From Candidatus Didemnitutus sp. (GTDB lineage Bacteria; Verrucomicrobiota; Verrucomicrobiia; Opitutales; Opitutaceae): DNA of 10,587 nt. This document shows, piece after piece, positions 7,126-10,587 of the stretch. The notes below the pieces were generated by a model, which saw only the letters and a list, made by a program, of their open reading frames with translations, was not told the DNA's origin and did no database searches. A program made the position numbers and the translations under genes. Position 1 is the first letter of the stretch, and the number at the start of each line of letters is the position of its first letter. The DNA is taken from NCBI GenBank assembly GCA_030682505.1, contig JAUXOH010000063.1:1-10587 (forward strand), in the 5' to 3' direction.

Positions 7126-7938
7126 ATGCCCGACTTTCTCAAACTCGCGGACAAGACCTTCGTGGTCCAGGGCGTGGCGAACAAGAAGAGCGTGGCCTGG
7201 TTGATCGCGCGTTCGTTGGAGGAACAAGGTGCCCGCGTGGTCTATGCGGTGCGGTCAGAGGCGCGCAAGAAGTCGCTCGAGGCCTTGTTGGCCGACCGGT
7301 TGGTTTTCGTCTGCGACGCCGAAGTGGAAGGCGCCTGCGACCAACTCGCGGCGGAAGTCGCGGCCGCGGGACTAACCCCGGTGCACGGGCTGGTGCACTC
7401 GATCGCATTCGCCAACTACAGTGAGGGATTCAAGACCTTCGCGGAAACCAAACGGCAGGATTTTCTCCAGGCGACGGCGATCTCCGCCTTTTCGCTCGTG
7501 GAGTTGACGCGGGCCTTCAAGCCCCATCTCGCGAGCGAAGCCTCGGTTGTGACCATCGGGATTTCCTCCCTCGTCGTCACGCCCGACAACTACGGCTACA
7601 TGGGACCCATCAAGGCGGCGCTGGAGTCGTGCGCGCGCTTTCTGGCCAAGTCGCTCAGCGCGGACACGGCCATTCGCGTCAACGTCCTCGGTTCCGGACC
7701 GTTGAAGACGAGTGCGTCGGCGGGAATTCCGGGCTACCTCGAGAGCTATCTTTTTGCCGAGAAGATCACTTTCCGGAAGCGTGCGCTCGACACGCAGGAG
7801 GTGGCGAATGTCGCGCTGTTTCTCCTCAGCGAGCGCAGCAGCGGGATCAATGGCACGACGCTCGTCGTCGATGCGGGATTGGGTTCGAATTATTTCGACA
7901 AGGATGTGATCCGCCTCGCGATGCGGCCGGAGAAATAA
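7126..7938 (+). CDS. fabI: Enoyl-ACP reductase, FabI-type
   Basis: This 270-residue short-chain dehydrogenase/reductase of the FabI class should reduce trans-2-enoyl-ACP with NAD(P)H. Diagnostic features are the atypical cofactor motif QGVANKKSVAWLIA (15-28), HSIAFA (91-96) and the Y-x6-K pair Tyr156/Lys163 in NYGYMGPIKAALE, which separates FabI from Y-x3-K ketoreductases such as FabG. SGPLKTSASAGI matches the FabI substrate-loop region. The position of the second conserved Tyr (Tyr146 in E. coli FabI) is Ile146 here. The ATG at 7126 is preferred; a GTG at 7120 overlapping the dehydratase stop would add two residues. A reductase fits a fatty-acid-like chain that is at least partly saturated, in contrast to fully conjugated aryl-polyene clusters, which lack one. 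Confidence 0.88.
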   Translation: MPDFLKLADKTFVVQGVANKKSVAWLIARSLEEQGARVVYAVRSEARKKSLEALLADRLVFVCDAEVEGACDQLAAEVAAAGLTPVHGLVHSIAFANYSEGFKTFAETKRQDFLQATAISAFSLVELTRAFKPHLASEASVVTIGISSLVVTPDNYGYMGPIKAALESCARFLAKSLSADTAIRVNVLGSGPLKTSASAGIPGYLESYLFAEKITFRKRALDTQEVANVALFLLSERSSGINGTTLVVDAGLGSNYFDKDVIRLAMRPEK

Positions 7939-7941
7939 GCG

Positions 7942-8979
7942 ATGCAATTTCGCCACGCGTGCATTGAGTCCATCACGGCCGTTTTGCCGGAAGAGGTTTG
8001 GAGTTCGGTGGAGATCGAGCGCCGGCTCGCTCCTCTCTACGCGCGCCTGAAATTGCCGGAAGGGCGGCTGGAGTTGATGTCGGGCATCCGCGAACGCCGC
8101 ATGTGGGCGGCGGGGACGCGACCCTCCGACGCCAGCGCGCGGGCCGGGCAGAAGCTCCTCGGGGTCTCGCGGATTCCCGCGGAAAAATTGCAGGTGCTGA
8201 TGCACAGCGCGGTGTGCCGCGACATGCTCGAGCCGGCCACGGCGGCCTTTGTGCATCACCGGATGGGCCTGCACGGGCACATGCAGGTGTTTGATGTCTC
8301 CAATGCGTGTCTCGGTTTTCTCAACGGCCTCGTGATGCTGGGCGCGATGATCGATGCCGGACAGGTCCGTGCGGGCATCGTGGTTTCGGGGGAGAACGGA
8401 CGTCCGCTCGTGGAGCGCACGATTCAACATCTGCTCAGCGCGCCGCTGGATCGCCATGCGATCAAACCATATTTTGCAAACCTGACGATCGGCTCCGGTG
8501 CCGTGGCGGCCGTGGTGTGCCACGAGGACGAGTTGCCCGCGGGGGCGCGCCGGCACCGCCTGCTCGCGGGTGCCGCGATTGCCGAGACCCGGCACAGTGA
8601 ACTTTGCCAGGGCGACAGTTCCGGGGATGGTTTGGACATGCAGACCGATTCGGAGCAGTTGCTCGTCGCCGGGGTGGAGGTTGCGACCCGCACTTGGAGT
8701 CAGTTCAAATTCGAGACGGGCTGGAATGAAGCCACCCCGGACCGGATCATCTGCCACCAGGTGGGCTCGGCGCATCGCCGCAAGCTCTACGAGACGCTGG
8801 CGCTCGATCTGGGGAAGGATTTTTCGACCTTTGAAACCCTTGGCAACACGGGTTCTGCGGCGTTGCCCACGGCGTTGGCTTTGGCGCTCGAACAGGGGGC
8901 CGTGACCGAGGGCCAGAAAATGGCGTTGCTCGGTATCGGCAGCGGAATCAACAGCCTCATGCTCGCGGTCGAATGGTAA
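7942..8979 (+). CDS. oleA: OleA-type thiolase-superfamily condensing enzyme (head-to-head acyl condensation)
   Basis: This 345-residue KAS III-fold protein carries OleA hallmarks instead of FabH ones. RDMLEPAT places Glu97, and FDVSNACLGFLNG places the nucleophile Cys123. CHQVGSAH gives His272, GNTGSAALP gives Asn302, and the C-terminus LLGIGSGINS is very OleA-like. From memory of Xanthomonas campestris OleA (Glu117, Cys143, His285, Asn315), the offsets are constant at 20 and then 13, as expected of a true homologue. OleA condenses two fatty acyl thioesters, non-decarboxylatively, to a 2-alkyl-3-ketoacid. The gene starts three bases after the fabI stop and overlaps oleB by seven. FabH is the main alternative; the conserved Glu and the neighbouring oleB argue against it. 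Use of ACP-bound rather than CoA-bound substrate is an open possibility here. Confidence 0.87.
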   Translation: MQFRHACIESITAVLPEEVWSSVEIERRLAPLYARLKLPEGRLELMSGIRERRMWAAGTRPSDASARAGQKLLGVSRIPAEKLQVLMHSAVCRDMLEPATAAFVHHRMGLHGHMQVFDVSNACLGFLNGLVMLGAMIDAGQVRAGIVVSGENGRPLVERTIQHLLSAPLDRHAIKPYFANLTIGSGAVAAVVCHEDELPAGARRHRLLAGAAIAETRHSELCQGDSSGDGLDMQTDSEQLLVAGVEVATRTWSQFKFETGWNEATPDRIICHQVGSAHRRKLYETLALDLGKDFSTFETLGNTGSAALPTALALALEQGAVTEGQKMALLGIGSGINSLMLAVEW

Positions 8980-9860
8980 CCGTGGCGCCATTGCCGGATT
9001 GGCTGCGAGCGGTGTATCCGTTCGAGCCGAAACGTTTTGCCACGGCCGGTGGCACGCTGAGCTACCTCGACGAGGGCCCGCGCAGTGACGAAGCGGTGGT
9101 CATGGTGCACGGAAATCCCACGTGGTCGTTTTTTTATCGCGACGTCGTGCAAGCAGTCCGTCCGCAGATGCGTTGCATCGTGCCGGACCATCTGGGTTGC
9201 GGGCTCTCCGACAAGCCACAGGCATGGAATTACACGCTGCCCAACCACATCGCGAATCTCACGGCCTTGCTCAAATCGCTGCAATTGAAGCGGATTCACC
9301 TCGTCGTTCACGATTGGGGCGGACCGATCGGGTTGGGTGCCTTGCTGCCGCAGGCGGAAAAGCTCGGCCGGGTGGTGATTCTCAATACGGCGGCGTTTGC
9401 CGATACGGTGGTGCCATGGCGGATTCGGCTTTGTCGTGCGCCCGTGATCGGGGAGTTGTTGGTGCGCGGCCTCAACGGCTTTGCCTGGCCGGCGACGTGG
9501 ATGTCGGTGACGAAGCCGTTGGCGACCGACGTGAAGCGCGGTTTTCTGTTTCCCTACGACACCTGGGCAAATCGCGTCGCGACGCATCGCTTCGTGGTCG
9601 ACATACCGAGCGGGCGGGGAACGGCTTCCGATCAGGCGCTCGCGGCAATTGAATCCAATCTCCCGCGGTTGCGTGATCGCCCGGTTGAAATCATCTGGGG
9701 CGGAGCCGATTTTTGTTTCAACCGGCACTATTTTGACCGGTGGGCGGGATTGTTGCCGCAGGCAGGGCAGTGTTACCTCGATTCGGCCGGGCATTACCTG
9801 ATCGAAGACGAAGGGCCAGCGGTCATCCAACGGATCGCCGGGCACCTGTTGAAAGCCTAG
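8973..9860 (+). CDS. oleB: OleB-type alpha/beta hydrolase (beta-lactone decarboxylase family, haloalkane dehalogenase-like)
   Basis: This 295-residue alpha/beta hydrolase belongs to the haloalkane dehalogenase-like branch. HGNPTWSFFYR (46-56) forms the oxyanion region. The nucleophile is Asp114 in VVHDWGGPIG, an Asp elbow rather than the Ser of esterases. Asp246 in WGGADFCF is a candidate acid, and His274 in AGHYLIED is the base. In characterised Ole pathways OleB decarboxylates a cis-beta-lactone to a cis-olefin. Its start codon lies inside the end of oleA (7-base overlap), a strong sign of joint function and coupled translation, and it favours OleB over a plain dehalogenase. It is the last gene of the operon. 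The OleC beta-lactone synthetase that normally makes its substrate is not in the window. Confidence 0.85.
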   Translation: MVTVAPLPDWLRAVYPFEPKRFATAGGTLSYLDEGPRSDEAVVMVHGNPTWSFFYRDVVQAVRPQMRCIVPDHLGCGLSDKPQAWNYTLPNHIANLTALLKSLQLKRIHLVVHDWGGPIGLGALLPQAEKLGRVVILNTAAFADTVVPWRIRLCRAPVIGELLVRGLNGFAWPATWMSVTKPLATDVKRGFLFPYDTWANRVATHRFVVDIPSGRGTASDQALAAIESNLPRLRDRPVEIIWGGADFCFNRHYFDRWAGLLPQAGQCYLDSAGHYLIEDEGPAVIQRIAGHLLKA

Positions 9861-9907
9861 ATGGTCAGGCGCGCGGGCAAATTCAGCTCAAACCGAAAGG
9901 AGACATA

Positions 9908-9997
9908 ATGCTTATTGTGCCACGAGCATGGTTATTCGGGTTGCCGAAACTCCGCCAATCGGTCGAACGACTTAATCTGCTGCGCCCCACCGCTTAG
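9908..9997 (+). CDS. Possible 29-residue small ORF with a strong ribosome binding site
   Basis: A consensus Shine-Dalgarno sequence, AAAGGAG at 9896-9902, stands five bases before an ATG at 9908, followed by 28 further codons and TAG. No annotated gene in this window has an equally good site. The peptide starts with hydrophobic residues (MLIVPRAWLFGL) and then becomes basic, so it could be amphipathic. Its last 26 bases overlap the 3' end of lepB on the other strand. It lies 47 bases after oleB, so it could be the last cistron of the operon. I recognise no family. It may equally be a chance ORF. The rest of the 111-base spacer (9861-9971) holds no convincing terminator. Confidence 0.25.
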   Translation: MLIVPRAWLFGLPKLRQSVERLNLLRPTA

Positions 9998-10587
9998 AAA
10001 ACGGATAATAGATGAAGAGCGGTCGCCCGACGACGTCCTTGTCTGGGACGTAGCCCCAGTAGCGGCTGTCTTTGCTGCGGGGGGAGTTATCTCCGAGGAC
10101 CATGTAGGAGCTGGAGGGAACCTCGGCCACGCGCCCGGGGCCGAGCAGTCCATGATTCACGTATCCGGGATAATCTCCTGTTTTCAGCGCGTTTGCGGCA
10201 AAGGCATCGGTGCCTGTGATCGGCGCGCCGTTGCGAAACAGCTGGCCAGCGGGATCGGCGGCTTTGTTGCCGCCATCGCGGAGGAAACTTGGAGTGCGAA
10301 TCTCCAGTTTGTCGCCCGGCAGCCCGACCAGGCGTTTGATGAAGTACTTGTCGCCTTCGTCGGCTTGGAGCTCGGCGATGTTGCCCGTCTTGAAAACGAA
10401 GCCCTGACCGACACGGGGCGGAAAGAAATTGTAGGTGAAACGATCCACAAACAGCAGATCGCCGGTGTGGATATCGAACGAAACGATGGTCTCGCCCTTG
10501 CGCACCTTCTTGCCGAGCGGAATCCAGAAAACCCGCTGGTCCTGCCGCCGATTTCCCGAGGTCACGGTCATCATCGATGACTCAGGC
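9972..10587 (-). CDS. lepB: Signal peptidase I, 5' truncated by window edge
   Basis: The frame stays open to the window end, and residues upstream of the ATG at 10574 read P-E-S-S, so the gene continues beyond 10587 and that ATG is internal. The nucleophile of this Ser/Lys protease is probably the Ser at 10575-10577, directly before Met-Met. The general-base Lys is in YFIKRLVGLPGD (codon 10335-10337), and the box E motif GDNSPRSKDSRYWGYVP is complete near the C-terminus. The enzyme cleaves Sec and Tat signal peptides at the outer face of the inner membrane. The N-terminal membrane anchor lies outside the window. Odd points are the missing Pro of the usual S-M-x-P-T motif and about 30 extra residues between the catalytic Ser and the next conserved block (GDLLFVDR). 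It is convergent with the lipid operon and not part of it. Confidence 0.92.
   Translation of the reverse strand, partial: PESSMMTVTSGNRRQDQRVFWIPLGKKVRKGETIVSFDIHTGDLLFVDRFTYNFFPPRVGQGFVFKTGNIAELQADEGDKYFIKRLVGLPGDKLEIRTPSFLRDGGNKAADPAGQLFRNGAPITGTDAFAANALKTGDYPGYVNHGLLGPGRVAEVPSSSYMVLGDNSPRSKDSRYWGYVPDKDVVGRPLFIYYPFSKRWGAAD

Larger units (their letters stand above)
2205..9860 (+). other. Putative eight-gene lipid biosynthesis operon (KAS-ACP-two flavoenzymes-FabZ-FabI-OleA-OleB)
   Basis: Eight plus-strand genes follow one another with gaps of 20, 40, 46, 7, 2 and 3 bases and a final 7-base overlap. They are bounded by minus-strand genes on both sides (galE and lepB). The close packing from the second flavoenzyme to OleB points to translational coupling and one transcript. 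The content combines ACP-dependent chain elongation (ketosynthase, ACP, dehydratase, enoyl reductase), two FAD oxidoreductases and the first and last Ole enzymes. A ketoreductase, a phosphopantetheinyl transferase, OleC and OleD are absent and would have to be supplied from elsewhere. That it is a single pathway is inference from layout. Confidence 0.75.

Noticed and set aside
7372..8991. 539-codon open frame on the minus strand opposite fabI and oleA
   Set aside because: No domain, Arg/His-rich composition, and it lies opposite two genes with intact catalytic motifs.
2205..9860. Assignment as a ladderane cluster
   Set aside because: Only part of the gene set matches the anammox proposal, that proposal is itself unproven, and OleA/OleB are not part of it as far as I know. 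Kept as a comparison only.
9861..9971. Intrinsic terminator after oleB
   Set aside because: Only weak stems such as CCGA/TCGG with an 11-base loop were found, without a T-run.

Overview
This window looks like a chromosomal segment of a GC-rich (roughly 60% or more) Gram-negative bacterium. My best guess is Opitutaceae or a relative in Verrucomicrobiota. The reasons are the general protein style, weak Shine-Dalgarno sites, and the presence of OleA/OleB homologues, which are known from this phylum. This placement is inference; there is no rRNA or marker gene in the window to fix it.

Layout: (i) 1-1110, plus strand: the 3' part of a sigma-54-dependent response regulator whose 5' end lies outside the window. 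(ii) 1135-2136, minus strand: UDP-glucose 4-epimerase galE, convergent with the regulator. (iii) 2205-9860, plus strand: eight closely packed genes that look like one operon. In order they are a FabF-type ketosynthase, a discrete acyl carrier protein, two tandem FAD-dependent oxidoreductases of the CrtI/CrtISO/RetSat superfamily, a FabZ-type dehydratase, a FabI-type enoyl reductase, an OleA-type head-to-head condensing enzyme, and an OleB-type alpha/beta hydrolase. (iv) 9972-10587, minus strand: signal peptidase I (lepB), cut by the window end, with a possible 29-codon ORF overlapping its 3' end on the other strand.

The operon is the point of interest. KAS, ACP, FabZ and FabI make up most of a dedicated fatty-acid elongation module; only a ketoreductase is missing. 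OleA joins two activated fatty acyl chains, and OleB, in known systems, turns a beta-lactone into a cis-olefin. Between these sit two diverged polyene-type flavoenzymes. Together they suggest a custom acyl chain that is built on its own ACP, modified by desaturation, saturation or isomerisation, and then condensed head-to-head into a very-long-chain ketone or hydrocarbon-like lipid. The set partly resembles the FabF/ACP/FabZ/CrtI-like gene sets proposed for ladderane lipids in anammox bacteria, but the OleA/OleB ending is different. OleC and OleD, needed for the full olefin pathway, are not in the window. The product is unknown from sequence alone.

No tRNA, rRNA, CRISPR, insertion sequence or convincing intrinsic terminator was seen. 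No gene-free stretch exceeds about 110 bases.
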